In this document: positions 24,448-32,604 of the stretch, piece after piece
Layout: the number at the start of each line of letters is the position of its first letter
How positions within the stretch are numbered: the first letter of the stretch is position 1
Origin: Mycobacterium sp. SMC-2
GTDB taxonomy: Bacteria; Actinomycetota; Actinomycetes; Mycobacteriales; Mycobacteriaceae
Reading direction: 5' to 3'
NCBI RefSeq assembly: GCF_025263485.1
Contig: NZ_CP079863.1
Span: 5,766,001 to 5,830,000 of the forward strand
DNA: 64,000 nt
Translations under genes and position numbers: made by a program
Notes under the pieces: generated by a model
Told to the model about the DNA's origin: nothing
Databases searched by the model: none
What the model saw: only the letters and a program-made list of their open reading frames with translations

Positions 24448-25941
24448 ATGCGCTCTTCACTGGCTGAGAACACCAAGGCAGTTTCGGCACTGCTGGACCG
24501 CGACTGGCGCATGCTCATCGGCGGCAATGCGGCAGTGGCCAACGACGGTGCGACGATGGAAATCACGACACCGCATGACGGCACGACCATCGCCCACGTC
24601 CCGTCTGCAGGCGAAGCCGACGTCAAAGCCGCGGTGTCGTCTGCAGCCCAGGCATTCGCGCACTGGCGCGACACCACGCTTCTCGAGCGGGCGGAGATGA
24701 TTCGGGCCTTCGCCGCGCGTCTGCGCTCGCGCGCCGAAGACTTCGGATTGCTCGACGCCATCGACACCGGCAACCCGGTGACCGCCATGGTGGGCGACGT
24801 GATGATGGCGGCACGTTGGCTCGACTATCACGCCGGGGTCGCGTTCAGCCTCACCGGTGCCACGCTGCCTTCGATGACCCGCAGCTGGCTGCTGACCCGC
24901 AAGGAACCCTACGGCGTCGTGGGACGGATCATTCCCTACAACCATCCGATACTTTTCGCGGCCGCGAAAGTGGGCGCACCGCTGGTCACCGGCAACACAC
25001 TGGTTCTCAAAGTACCCGACCAGGCACCGCTGTCGTCGCTGTTGATGGCCGAGATCGTCCTCGAGTCGTTTCCGCCCGGGGTGGTCAACATCCTGTCGGG
25101 CCCGGGCGCAGTGACAGGCGATGCGCTGGTACGGCACCCCGCCGTCAAGCGGATCGCGCTCATCGGCAGCGTCGAGACCGGCCAGAAGGTTATGGTGTCG
25201 GCCGCGTCGGCGGGAATCAAGCATGTCACGCTGGAACTCGGCGGCAAGAACGCGATGATCGTATGCCCGGACGCCGACCCCGACGCCGTCGTCGAGGGCG
25301 CTGCATTCGGGATGAATTGCCATTGGAGCCAAGGGCAGTCGTGCGGATCGACCACACGGCTCTTCGTCCACGACTCGCTACATGATCAGGTCGTCGCCGG
25401 TCTGACCGATCGGCTGAAGTCCATCCGCATCGGCCATCCGCTCGACCCGAATACCGAGATGGGATGCCTGGTCTCACAAGCCCAGTACGACAAAGTGATG
25501 GGTTACATCGAATCAGCTCACACCGAGGGCGCGCGACTGGTGACGGGCGGCCGCAGGCCGGAGGGTGAGGGCTTCACGAAAGGTTTCTATATCGAACCGA
25601 CGATATTCGCCGATGTCGACATGTCGATGCGGATCGCACGTGAGGAGATCTTTGGGCCGGTACTGTCGGTTATCCGTTGGACCGACCTGAACACCGTCGT
25701 CGAGCAGGCCAACGAACTCCCGTTCGGGCTGACCGGGGCGGTGTGGAGCAACGACATCACCACCGCGATATCGGTGGCCGATCGGCTGGATACCGGCTAC
25801 GTCTGGATCAACGGGTCAGGCAGTCATTTCCTGGGAGCGCCGTTCGGCGGGCACAAGAACAGCGGAATCGGCACAGAGGAAGGTGTTGACGAGTTGGAGA
25901 GCTACCTGCAGTCGAAGACGGTCAACATCCCGCTGCATTGA
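24448..25941 (+). CDS. Aldehyde dehydrogenase, candidate aromatic-aldehyde dehydrogenase
   Basis: 497 residues from the ATG at 24448, preceded by GGGAG. Motifs are VVGRIIPYNHPILFAAAKVG, the glutamate in VTLELGGKNAMIV, the cysteine in HWSQGQSCGSTTRLF and AREEIFGPVLSV. PYNHP replaces the common PWNFP, a feature of a separate subgroup. Given the hydratase-aldolase 4 kb away, oxidation of an aromatic aldehyde such as a carboxybenzaldehyde is plausible, but a semialdehyde substrate is equally possible. It diverges from the meta-cleavage operon. Confidence 0.87.
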   Translation: MRSSLAENTKAVSALLDRDWRMLIGGNAAVANDGATMEITTPHDGTTIAHVPSAGEADVKAAVSSAAQAFAHWRDTTLLERAEMIRAFAARLRSRAEDFGLLDAIDTGNPVTAMVGDVMMAARWLDYHAGVAFSLTGATLPSMTRSWLLTRKEPYGVVGRIIPYNHPILFAAAKVGAPLVTGNTLVLKVPDQAPLSSLLMAEIVLESFPPGVVNILSGPGAVTGDALVRHPAVKRIALIGSVETGQKVMVSAASAGIKHVTLELGGKNAMIVCPDADPDAVVEGAAFGMNCHWSQGQSCGSTTRLFVHDSLHDQVVAGLTDRLKSIRIGHPLDPNTEMGCLVSQAQYDKVMGYIESAHTEGARLVTGGRRPEGEGFTKGFYIEPTIFADVDMSMRIAREEIFGPVLSVIRWTDLNTVVEQANELPFGLTGAVWSNDITTAISVADRLDTGYVWINGSGSHFLGAPFGGHKNSGIGTEEGVDELESYLQSKTVNIPLH

Positions 25942-26019
25942 CGCCGCCTGACAATCGGAAGGCGTTGTGGCACAGTATTTATGGCGCCTATCGTCACTCA
26001 AACCTACTGCTTTGTGTTC

Positions 26020-26030
26020 TGTACTGTACA
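26020..26030. promoter_or_regulatory. Palindrome upstream of marR-like gene
   Basis: TGTAC-T-GTACA is a perfect inverted repeat, with a weaker outer TGTGT/ACACA match, 38 bp before the MarR start. MarR proteins commonly repress their own promoter through such sites; the link here is by position only. Confidence 0.4.
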
Positions 26031-26067
26031 CAGGGAGAAATACCCGATCCGCCCTGGAGGCCAGCTG

Positions 26068-26652
26068 ATGCCGCGAGCTCCTCGCACGCCGCCTTCTATC
26101 ACCGAGCAGATCGCGCAGGCGGCCGATCGCGAGGGCCCTGGTTTCGACACCACGGTATTGGCTTTGACGCTGACCATGTTTCGTGCCGCAACGGCCTTTG
26201 AACGCGCTCACGCCGCAGAGCTGCTGCCGCATGGGCTCAATACCAGCCAGTTGAACATACTGACCGTCTTGGACCGCTCGCCCGAGCCTCTGACAATGGG
26301 CGCGCTCGGAGAGGCGGTGTCCGTGCGGCCGGCCAACCTGACCGGGGTGGTCGATGCCCTGGCCAGGCGTCACTTTGTCGAACGGATCTCGAATCCAGAT
26401 GACCGTCGATCGTTCCTGATTCGGATCAGCACCCAGGGTCGCGTCTTCCTGCGCAAGTTCCTGCCGGGACACTGGACATATCTACATCGGCTGATGGAAG
26501 ACCTGACCCCGAGGCAACAGCGTCAACTGCAGTCGCTCCTCGAGCGTTTCCTCGAGTCGATCGAGAACAATGCCCCTTCGCCCGGTGCGAATCAGCTTCT
26601 TTCGCGCCGTCACAGTCAGCCCAACCGACGTAAGGAGCGGGTTCCGTCATGA
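26068..26652 (+). CDS. MarR-family regulator
   Basis: 194 residues from the ATG at 26068, which has GGAGG eight bases upstream. The winged helix-turn-helix is visible in NTSQLNILTVLDRS, LTMGALGEAVSVRPANLTGV and the wing FVERISNPDDRRSFLIRIS, the classic MarR DxR segment. MarR proteins often sense aromatic acids or CoA thioesters. Its stop overlaps the amidohydrolase start (ATGA), so regulator and enzyme are co-translated. Confidence 0.9.
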   Translation: MPRAPRTPPSITEQIAQAADREGPGFDTTVLALTLTMFRAATAFERAHAAELLPHGLNTSQLNILTVLDRSPEPLTMGALGEAVSVRPANLTGVVDALARRHFVERISNPDDRRSFLIRISTQGRVFLRKFLPGHWTYLHRLMEDLTPRQQRQLQSLLERFLESIENNAPSPGANQLLSRRHSQPNRRKERVPS

Positions 26653-27668
26653 CGTTTGCCGGACCGCTCCGGGCACAGCGCTTAGTCGACGTGCACACCC
26701 ACGGCCTGCCGCGCGACTTGCCGAGCTTCGGACGACGATTCGGCGGTTCATGGCCCGAGCTGGTCGAGACCGGCCCATGCACGGCGGACATCCTCCTGGG
26801 TGGCCGGCATTTCCGGTCGATCACGGATCACTGTTGGGACCCGGCCCGGCGCCTCGAGGACATGGACGCCGATGGTGTTTCTATGCAGGTGATCTCGCCC
26901 ATTCCCATCACCGTCTCCTACGGGTTGGACGCCGACGGCGTGGCCGACCTCTCGCGAGTCCAGAACGAGTGGATCGCCGGTGTGGCGCGTGATCACCCGT
27001 CTCGATTCGCCGGACTTGGCACCGTGCCGTTGCAGGATCCTGCGCGGGCAGCCCAGATGGTGGTCGACATCGTCGGGGACCTCAAGCTGTCCGGTGTGGA
27101 GGTCGGGTCGAATGTCGGCGGGCGCAATCTCGATGACCCCGAACTCGACCCTTTTTTCGCCGCCTGCGCGGAAACGGGTGCGCTCATCTTCGTGCACCCA
27201 TGGAACGTGCTTGGTGCCGATCGGCTCAAGAAACACGGACTGGCGCATTCGATCGGTATGGGAGCTGAAACCGCGGCCGCGGCGGCGTCGTTGGTGATGG
27301 GCGGCGTCCTCGACCGTTATCCACACCTCAAGATCCTGCTCGCGCACGGCGGTGGAGCGTTCCTGGCACTGCTGCCGCGGATCGACCGCATCTGGGAGTG
27401 TGTTCCGGATGCGGCCGGTACCAGCGGCCGGCCATCCTCGTATGCCGATCGTTTCTATTACGACTCGCTTGTGTTCGATCCCGCCGCCGTGACCGCACTG
27501 ATTGCACGCATCGGTGCTGACCGTGTTGCCGTCGGCACCGACTACCCGTTTGTCATCGCCGAACGACCGGCGGGTGCGGCGCTCTTCGCAGCTGATCTGC
27601 CAGCGTCAGTTACCGAGTCGGTTACTTCAGAAACTGCCGTCACGATGTTGGGGTTGAACTTGGCCTGA
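26649..27668 (+). CDS. Amidohydrolase-2 family (ACMSD-like decarboxylase)
   Basis: 339 residues. The metal site begins VDVHTHGLPRDLP (His-x-His), continues with the histidine in LIFVHPWNVLG, then LILLAHGGGAFLALLPR and the aspartate in VAVGTDYPFVI. This is the pattern of non-oxidative decarboxylases such as ACMSD and gamma-resorcylate decarboxylase, and of some hydratases. In this setting it could remove CO2 from a dihydroxyaromatic acid. It ends five bases from a convergent 4,5-dihydroxyphthalate decarboxylase-like gene. Confidence 0.85.
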   Translation: MTFAGPLRAQRLVDVHTHGLPRDLPSFGRRFGGSWPELVETGPCTADILLGGRHFRSITDHCWDPARRLEDMDADGVSMQVISPIPITVSYGLDADGVADLSRVQNEWIAGVARDHPSRFAGLGTVPLQDPARAAQMVVDIVGDLKLSGVEVGSNVGGRNLDDPELDPFFAACAETGALIFVHPWNVLGADRLKKHGLAHSIGMGAETAAAAASLVMGGVLDRYPHLKILLAHGGGAFLALLPRIDRIWECVPDAAGTSGRPSSYADRFYYDSLVFDPAAVTALIARIGADRVAVGTDYPFVIAERPAGAALFAADLPASVTESVTSETAVTMLGLNLA

Positions 27669-27673
27669 TTCCC

Positions 27674-28666
27674 TCATACCCGCGCTGAGGTCAGCGTCGA
27701 CGGGGCGAAGACCTCCTCGTAGCCGAGCAGGTGGTCGGTGAATCCTTGCTGATGGGCGTAGTTCAACAGCGCTTGAAGGGTGAGCGCATTATCGGCCACT
27801 CCATATCGGAAGGGATCGCCGAGCACGGCGGCTTCCTCTTCTGCGTAGGCGGACTCCCATATCAGGCTGCTCGTGCACACCGCGGTATCCAGCAGATCGC
27901 GCTGGACGGGTCTGCGGGCCGCCTCGAACGCTTCAACCAGATTGTTGGCGAGCCAGGGGTGAGCGGCGACGAGTGCCGACCTGACCACGACAACGTGCAT
28001 GATCGGGATGATCGCGGTTGCTTGGAAATACGCGCTTTCTGCGCTGCGAAAATCCGCCCACAGCCGTTTGATACGTGGGTCACCCTGCAAGAAAGCCCGA
28101 GGAGCTCGGGCCGTGATCAATCCGTCGAGGTCACCCCGCAACAGTTGGGCGCTCAACGTGTCGTCGTCGTCGATACGGCTCACCCGGAAGTCCTCCGGAG
28201 GGATGACGGGCGCCTTGTCCTGTCGCCCGGCCTCCTCCAAACCTCCTGTCCGCCAGTCAATCGACGTCAAGTCAACGCCGTAGTGTTCGCCGAGGATGCC
28301 GCGCATCCACAGTGAAGCGGTCATGCTCCACTCCGGGGTACCGACCCTCCTGTTCACCAGATCCGCAGGTTCTGACACGACCGCGTCTGCGTTGACGTAG
28401 ACCGAAGCATGCCGGAAGGCCCGGGACGGAAAGATCGGAAGGGCGACAAAAGCCCTGTCGGGGTTCTTTAGGGTCGCCAGATACGCACCCATCGAATACT
28501 CAGCGACGTCGAATTCGGAATACTTCCCCTGACGCCAGAACAAGTCTTCGATAGATGTGTGCAAGTACCGCAGGCGCACACCTTCGGGCTGTACCTCTCC
28601 GCTGTAGAGGCGCAGGGTCCGGTCGTACAACTCCCCACCGTAGGTCAATTCGAGCCGTTGCGGCAT
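27674..28666 (-). CDS. 4,5-dihydroxyphthalate decarboxylase homologue (periplasmic-binding-protein fold)
   Basis: 330 residues from the ATG at 28666 (GGAGTG just upstream); GTG 28672 is an alternative. The fold is that of substrate-binding proteins but there is no signal peptide, as in the Pht5-type decarboxylases. Characteristic parts are VRLRYLHTSIEDLFWRQ, SEFDVAEYSMGAYLATL and LPIFPSRAFRHASVYVN. Pht5 converts 4,5-dihydroxyphthalate to protocatechuate. Last gene of the RHO 3 operon, behind the IclR gene, which supports an aromatic-diacid role without proving the substrate. Confidence 0.82.
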   Translation of the reverse strand: MPQRLELTYGGELYDRTLRLYSGEVQPEGVRLRYLHTSIEDLFWRQGKYSEFDVAEYSMGAYLATLKNPDRAFVALPIFPSRAFRHASVYVNADAVVSEPADLVNRRVGTPEWSMTASLWMRGILGEHYGVDLTSIDWRTGGLEEAGRQDKAPVIPPEDFRVSRIDDDDTLSAQLLRGDLDGLITARAPRAFLQGDPRIKRLWADFRSAESAYFQATAIIPIMHVVVVRSALVAAHPWLANNLVEAFEAARRPVQRDLLDTAVCTSSLIWESAYAEEEAAVLGDPFRYGVADNALTLQALLNYAHQQGFTDHLLGYEEVFAPSTLTSARV

Positions 28667-28688
28667 GTTCACTCCGTTCGGGGGTCGA

Positions 28689-29474
28689 TCACGGGAGTAG
28701 TGCGTCGATCTCAGCTTTGGCGGCGAGCAAGTTCTCCAGAACGACGCCGCGGAAGTCAGTGTCCATCCTGCTCACCGGTACGGACGCGGCAAGCGCGAAC
28801 GAGCCGCCCCGCAAAGGCACCGCCACCGAGACGACGCCTTCCTCACCTTCCTCGTTGCTAGTGGCGAATCCACAACGACGCACGGTGGCAAGCTCGGATC
28901 TCAACGCTTTCTTGGACTTCATGGAGCGCCGTGTCAGTTGGGCAAGTTCAGGGTCGGGATACAGCGCGTCAAGTTGCTCGTCAGTGAGCGCAGCCAGCAG
29001 CGCCTTACCCGTCGACGTGCAATGGGCCGGCATCGCGACACCGAGACGAGCCGAAACCCGTAGCGCCTGAGGACTTTCGATGGAGTCAACGAAATCTACC
29101 TGCGCGCCGACGAGTCGGCCCAGGTGCACTGTTTCCCGCAGATCCGCACTCAATTTCTCCAGGACAGGCCGCGCGCGGACCCGGATGTCGAGGCGACCAA
29201 CCACGCTGAAAGCCAGCAAATCGAGGCTGGGACCGGACCGATACGCCTTTGTCTGCGGGTCCTGGCGAACCAGTCCGCGATAGGCCAACATCGCAAGGAG
29301 GCGGTGAGCCGTCGAACTGGCTACCGAAAGATGGGTACTGACCTCCGTGAGCCGGATCTCGGAGCGCTCAACCAACAACATCAAGGCACGCAACGCGTTG
29401 TCGACCGATTCGATCGGGTACTGCGGTACGGGCCCGTATTCGCGCGCAGCGACGACTTCGGTTGGCTCGGTCAT
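28689..29474 (-). CDS. IclR-family regulator
   Basis: 261 residues from the ATG at 29474 (AGGAGG eight bases upstream). The N-terminal winged HTH is in ALRALMLLVERSEIRLTEVS, SVASSTAHRLLAMLAYRG; the C-terminal effector domain has PAHCTSTGKALLAAL and GFATSNEEGEEGVVSVAVPL. IclR proteins such as PcaR, PobR and phthalate-operon regulators sense aromatic acids. Position inside the RHO 3 operon suggests control of that operon. A palindrome at 34035-34051 before RHO 3 alpha is a possible site. Confidence 0.9.
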   Translation of the reverse strand: MTEPTEVVAAREYGPVPQYPIESVDNALRALMLLVERSEIRLTEVSTHLSVASSTAHRLLAMLAYRGLVRQDPQTKAYRSGPSLDLLAFSVVGRLDIRVRARPVLEKLSADLRETVHLGRLVGAQVDFVDSIESPQALRVSARLGVAMPAHCTSTGKALLAALTDEQLDALYPDPELAQLTRRSMKSKKALRSELATVRRCGFATSNEEGEEGVVSVAVPLRGGSFALAASVPVSRMDTDFRGVVLENLLAAKAEIDALLP

Positions 29475-29515
29475 CCCTAGGGCCTCCTGACAGCGATTCA
29501 CGCGACCCTGCATGT

Positions 29516-30763
29516 TTACTGCCGGGCAGTCGCCGCGGCACCGGCCTGCGGCAATTGTTCGAGTTCGTCCAGAGCCGCCACGGCGCTGGTCTCAGCGCCG
29601 ATCAGTCTGCGGCACATTAAGATGGCCTTCGGCCAGTTGACGGTCACGGCGCCTCGGAGCACCCCGCTGTCGTCGCTGTAAACTGCTGCGGCACGCGGTT
29701 TCTCACCGTGCAAGTCGCCGATCAGCTGCAAGAGTTCGGCTCGACCCGGTCGCCCGGCGATCTGGATCTTCCAGTCGTACTGGTCGCTCCAGACGTACTC
29801 CGTCGGTGCATAAGGGCGCAGTTCATCGGGGTGCAGGATGTTGTGGGCGACGCAGACCGCCTGCTCGGAGGCGTTGGTCCAGTGTTCAACCCGGACGTCT
29901 TCACGATGATGCGGATGATGCCAACGGGCGACATCACCCACCGCGAAGATGTCGCTGTGATCGACTGCACGGCAATACTCGTCGCACACCACGCCGTCGT
30001 CGATGAGCAGTCCCGACGCCGACAGCCAGCTGTCGTTGGGGCGGGCGCCGATACCCACGACGACCGTGCTTGCCGGTAGCACCTCGCCGTTGGTCAACGC
30101 CACGCGCAGCTTCCCGGCGGTTCCCTCAACCCCCTCGACACCTTCGCCGAATCGGGTCTGTACGCCGTGGCGGTGGTGCAGGTCGGTGAACATGGCTCCG
30201 AGTTCCTCGCCCACGACCCGGCCGATCGGCGCGTGCAGAGGGTCGACGATTGTCACGTCTCGGCCCGCCGCGTGCGCGGTTGCCGCCACTTCTGCGCCGA
30301 TGAATCCGCCACCGACCACCACCACGGGACCCGATGACGAGGTGAGGTCGCGGGCCAGTCCCCGGCTGTCGTCGAGCGTCCGGACCACATATAAGCCGGA
30401 TTCGACCGGCCACGGCGACGGCCTCGCGTCAGCGCCGGTGGCGACGACCAGGATGTCGTAGGCCACTCGGGTGCCGTCGGCGAGGACGACCTTCCGATCA
30501 GCGACATCGAGGTGTTCCGCGGCACTGCCGAGCCGCAGCTCGATGCCGGCGGCCTCCGCTTCGTCCGCTGTCAACAGTCTTACCCTGTCCTCATCCCACG
30601 CGCCGGCGAGGAACTGCTTGGATAGCGGCGGCTTATCGTATGGGAGTTCAGCCTCCTTGCCGATCAGCACGATGCGCCCGTCAAATTCTTGAGTTCTCAA
30701 CGCCCGTGCGGTACGCACCCCGGCGACGGAGGACCCGACAATGACGACAGTCCTGCCGGCCAT
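29516..30763 (-). CDS. NAD(P)H-dependent ferredoxin reductase
   Basis: 415 residues. FAD-binding motif VVIVGSSVAGVRTARALR, NAD-binding motif VVVVGGGFIGAEVAATAHA and the second FAD motif HSDIFAVGDVARW are clear; the C-terminal domain is of the Rieske/BphA4 reductase type. The ATG at 30763 has GGAGGGG eight bases upstream and overlaps the stop of a 37-codon gene. It is the only ferredoxin reductase seen in the window and so is the best candidate donor for all three RHOs. Confidence 0.9.
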   Translation of the reverse strand: MAGRTVVIVGSSVAGVRTARALRTQEFDGRIVLIGKEAELPYDKPPLSKQFLAGAWDEDRVRLLTADEAEAAGIELRLGSAAEHLDVADRKVVLADGTRVAYDILVVATGADARPSPWPVESGLYVVRTLDDSRGLARDLTSSSGPVVVVGGGFIGAEVAATAHAAGRDVTIVDPLHAPIGRVVGEELGAMFTDLHHRHGVQTRFGEGVEGVEGTAGKLRVALTNGEVLPASTVVVGIGARPNDSWLSASGLLIDDGVVCDEYCRAVDHSDIFAVGDVARWHHPHHREDVRVEHWTNASEQAVCVAHNILHPDELRPYAPTEYVWSDQYDWKIQIAGRPGRAELLQLIGDLHGEKPRAAAVYSDDSGVLRGAVTVNWPKAILMCRRLIGAETSAVAALDELEQLPQAGAAATARQ

Positions 30764-30876
30764 CAGCAGGGCCCCTCCGAGGCACTCCCCCGCAGCAGGT
30801 ATCCGCTGCGGGCTCCGGCAGGTGGCTTCAGATTCGGCATGGCATCCCCTGTATCTTCGCTGTGGTTGGGCGTCAT
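30763..30876 (-). CDS. 37-residue small protein coupled on both sides
   Basis: An open frame starts with an ATG overlapping the SDR stop (ATGA) and ends with a TGA that overlaps the ferredoxin-reductase ATG (TGATG). Its second ATG (residue 13) has AGGGGA four bases upstream, so the product may be 25 residues, beginning MPNLKPPAGARSGYLL. There is one Cys (the last residue) and no membrane segment. It resembles nothing I recognise. The fit at both ends is the evidence; it could also be a leader that only couples translation. Confidence 0.5.
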   Translation of the reverse strand: MTPNHSEDTGDAMPNLKPPAGARSGYLLRGSASEGPC

Positions 30877-31679
30877 CGCCGCTTCTTCGGCGCCGCGGCG
30901 ACACTCATCCCGCCATCGGAGTGAACGACGCCGCCAGTGATGCCGCGCGATCGATCCGATGCGAGAAAGACGTAACTCCAGGCGTGATCCTCGCCGGTCA
31001 GTGCGACCTGCAGCGGCACCCGTGCGGCCAGTTCACCGGCCTGTTCGGGAGTGTCGGCCATGCTGCGCTCGGCTGATCCAAGGCTCGCCACGCCCCGCAG
31101 TTCGGTGCCCAACGTGCCGCCGGGTGCAATTCCGTTCACCCGGACGCCAGGGGCTAAATCATGTGCCAGCGCGGTCACCAGGCCGCGGACAGCGAATTTG
31201 GAGGCGACGTAGAGCACTCCGCCGCGACCCGGGTAGTAGGCCGACGTGGATTCGGTCAGCAGAATGACGGCGCGCTCGGACTGATGCAGCGCCGGTAGAG
31301 CGGCCTTGACCGAATGCAGGTGACTCTTGACGTTGACGCGGAAGATCTCGTCGAAAGCGCCGTCGATAAGTTCGGCGTCCAGATCCTCAATGCTGCGGTA
31401 AAAGTCGAACACGCCAACACAATTGACCAAAATGTCAAGTCCGCCGAACGCTTTCACCGCGGCCGCGACGGCCAGATCGTTCGGGATTCGGGTGGTTGCG
31501 TCGCCGACGGTTGTGACCACGTCGGGATGGGCCGTCGACAACGCCGCGCATTTATCCGGATCGAGTTCTAGGACCGCTACCCGGGCACCTTCGGCCAGGA
31601 AGGTGTCGACAACGGCCCTGCCGATTCCGGAGCCGGCCCCGACGACAAGGGCCCGGCGACCCTCGAGCCAGCCGGTCAT
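30873..31679 (-). CDS. BphB-type cis-dihydrodiol dehydrogenase (SDR)
   Basis: 268 residues. Cofactor motif VVGAGSGIGRAVVDTFLAEG. The blocks GAFDEIFRVNVKSHLHSVKA, YYPGRGGVLYVASKFAVRGL and APGVRVNGIAPGGTLGTELR match biphenyl-2,3-dihydrodiol dehydrogenase-type enzymes rather than general SDRs. The active-site Tyr and Lys are in YVASK. Expected to oxidise the RHO 3 cis-dihydrodiol to a catechol with NAD. The ATG overlaps the stop of the upstream small protein (ATGA). Confidence 0.9.
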   Translation of the reverse strand: MTGWLEGRRALVVGAGSGIGRAVVDTFLAEGARVAVLELDPDKCAALSTAHPDVVTTVGDATTRIPNDLAVAAAVKAFGGLDILVNCVGVFDFYRSIEDLDAELIDGAFDEIFRVNVKSHLHSVKAALPALHQSERAVILLTESTSAYYPGRGGVLYVASKFAVRGLVTALAHDLAPGVRVNGIAPGGTLGTELRGVASLGSAERSMADTPEQAGELAARVPLQVALTGEDHAWSYVFLASDRSRGITGGVVHSDGGMSVAAAPKKRR

Positions 31680-31981
31680 GCCCGGCCTGGCGGTGTGTCC
31701 CCGGATTCGTCGGTGACCAGCGACCCGAACGGTTGGCCGATCATGGCCGAGAATGTGGCCGTGCCCTGCCACGTCAGCGCCTCAAGTTCCAACGGGCACA
31801 GCGACACCCGCTGCCCGGATTTCAGCGATTCGATCAATAGGCGCGACCCGTTGCGCGTCTGCACTCGGGCGACCCGAACCTCCGCAAACTCGTTGCCGAT
31901 CGTGATCTGTTCGCCGACAATATGTTCCACGCGGCTCGTGTCAGTCCCCGACCGCCCCGGCTGCTGCGGATGCACCGTCAT
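31676..31981 (-). CDS. Uncharacterised 101-residue protein of the RHO 3 operon
   Basis: The ATG overlaps the RHO 3 beta stop (ATGA) and the stop overlaps the SDR start. The central part, NEFAEVRVARVQTRNGSRLL followed by SGQRVSLCPLELEALTWQ, suggests an all-beta small domain. Only one Cys is present, so it is not a ferredoxin even though a ferredoxin gene often sits at this place. I recall short proteins of this kind near ring dioxygenases, but give it no function. Full coupling on both sides makes it a real gene. Confidence 0.75.
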   Translation of the reverse strand: MTVHPQQPGRSGTDTSRVEHIVGEQITIGNEFAEVRVARVQTRNGSRLLIESLKSGQRVSLCPLELEALTWQGTATFSAMIGQPFGSLVTDESGDTPPGRA

Positions 31982-32604
31982 AGGAAGATCGCGAGGTTCT
32001 GCATTCGGATCACCGACTCGTCCACCAGAATGGTCCGGCGAGCCAGCTTCCACTGCTCACCCTCGCGGCGCATTACGTCCTCGCGGCCCGCGGAGAGAAA
32101 GGCTCCTTCTCGGACGTCGCCCCTGCTACGGAAGACAAGTGTCGCCGACTCCACCACCAGGTGATCGGAATCCTCGGTGGCAAAGGTGCGCACATTCGAC
32201 AGGTGGTGCCGTAGCCGCGATGGCGGATCCTCGGTCCAGGCATGCTCGGTGAGGAATCGCGCGACCCTGCGAGACAGCGAGTATTTGTCTTCATCGAAAT
32301 GAGCCATGCCCGGGGACGTGTCGTATCCCGCACCGAGGGCGGTGGTGACCCGCACCGGCATCAGATAGTGAATGTCCTCGGCGAGCATGTCCAGCCAGTC
32401 GGTGTAGGCCTGCGCGTCGAGGAGGTAGGCCTCGTCGACCAGCCACCGGTGCGCCAACAGATGGCGTTCGTCATCGAAGCGCAATGTGTTGCCGCAGCGG
32501 GTGATTCGGGATGCATGGGCACCGAGACACGACGCCGCCGAATGGGTCTCCCCTGGGCTGCCAGCCGACGCGGCCCGACCGGATGTTGTGGTGTCAGTAC
32601 TCAC
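31978..32604 (-). CDS. Ring-hydroxylating dioxygenase beta subunit (RHO 3)
   Basis: 208 residues from a GTG overlapping the alpha stop (GTGA). The first 35-40 residues are an unusual low-conservation extension; the family fold starts at LLAHRWLVDEAYLLDAQAYT and continues with PPSRLRHHLSNVRTFAT and the terminal LARRTILVDESVIRMQNLA. Partner of RHO 3 alpha. Confidence 0.9.
   Translation of the reverse strand: MSTDTTTSGRAASAGSPGETHSAASCLGAHASRITRCGNTLRFDDERHLLAHRWLVDEAYLLDAQAYTDWLDMLAEDIHYLMPVRVTTALGAGYDTSPGMAHFDEDKYSLSRRVARFLTEHAWTEDPPSRLRHHLSNVRTFATEDSDHLVVESATLVFRSRGDVREGAFLSAGREDVMRREGEQWKLARRTILVDESVIRMQNLAIFL

Noticed and set aside
27674..28666. ABC-transporter substrate-binding protein
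   Set aside because: Fold is similar, but no signal peptide or transporter genes are present and the segments match Pht5-type decarboxylases.
31676..31981. Ferredoxin of RHO 3
   Set aside because: Only one cysteine; cannot bind an iron-sulfur cluster alone.
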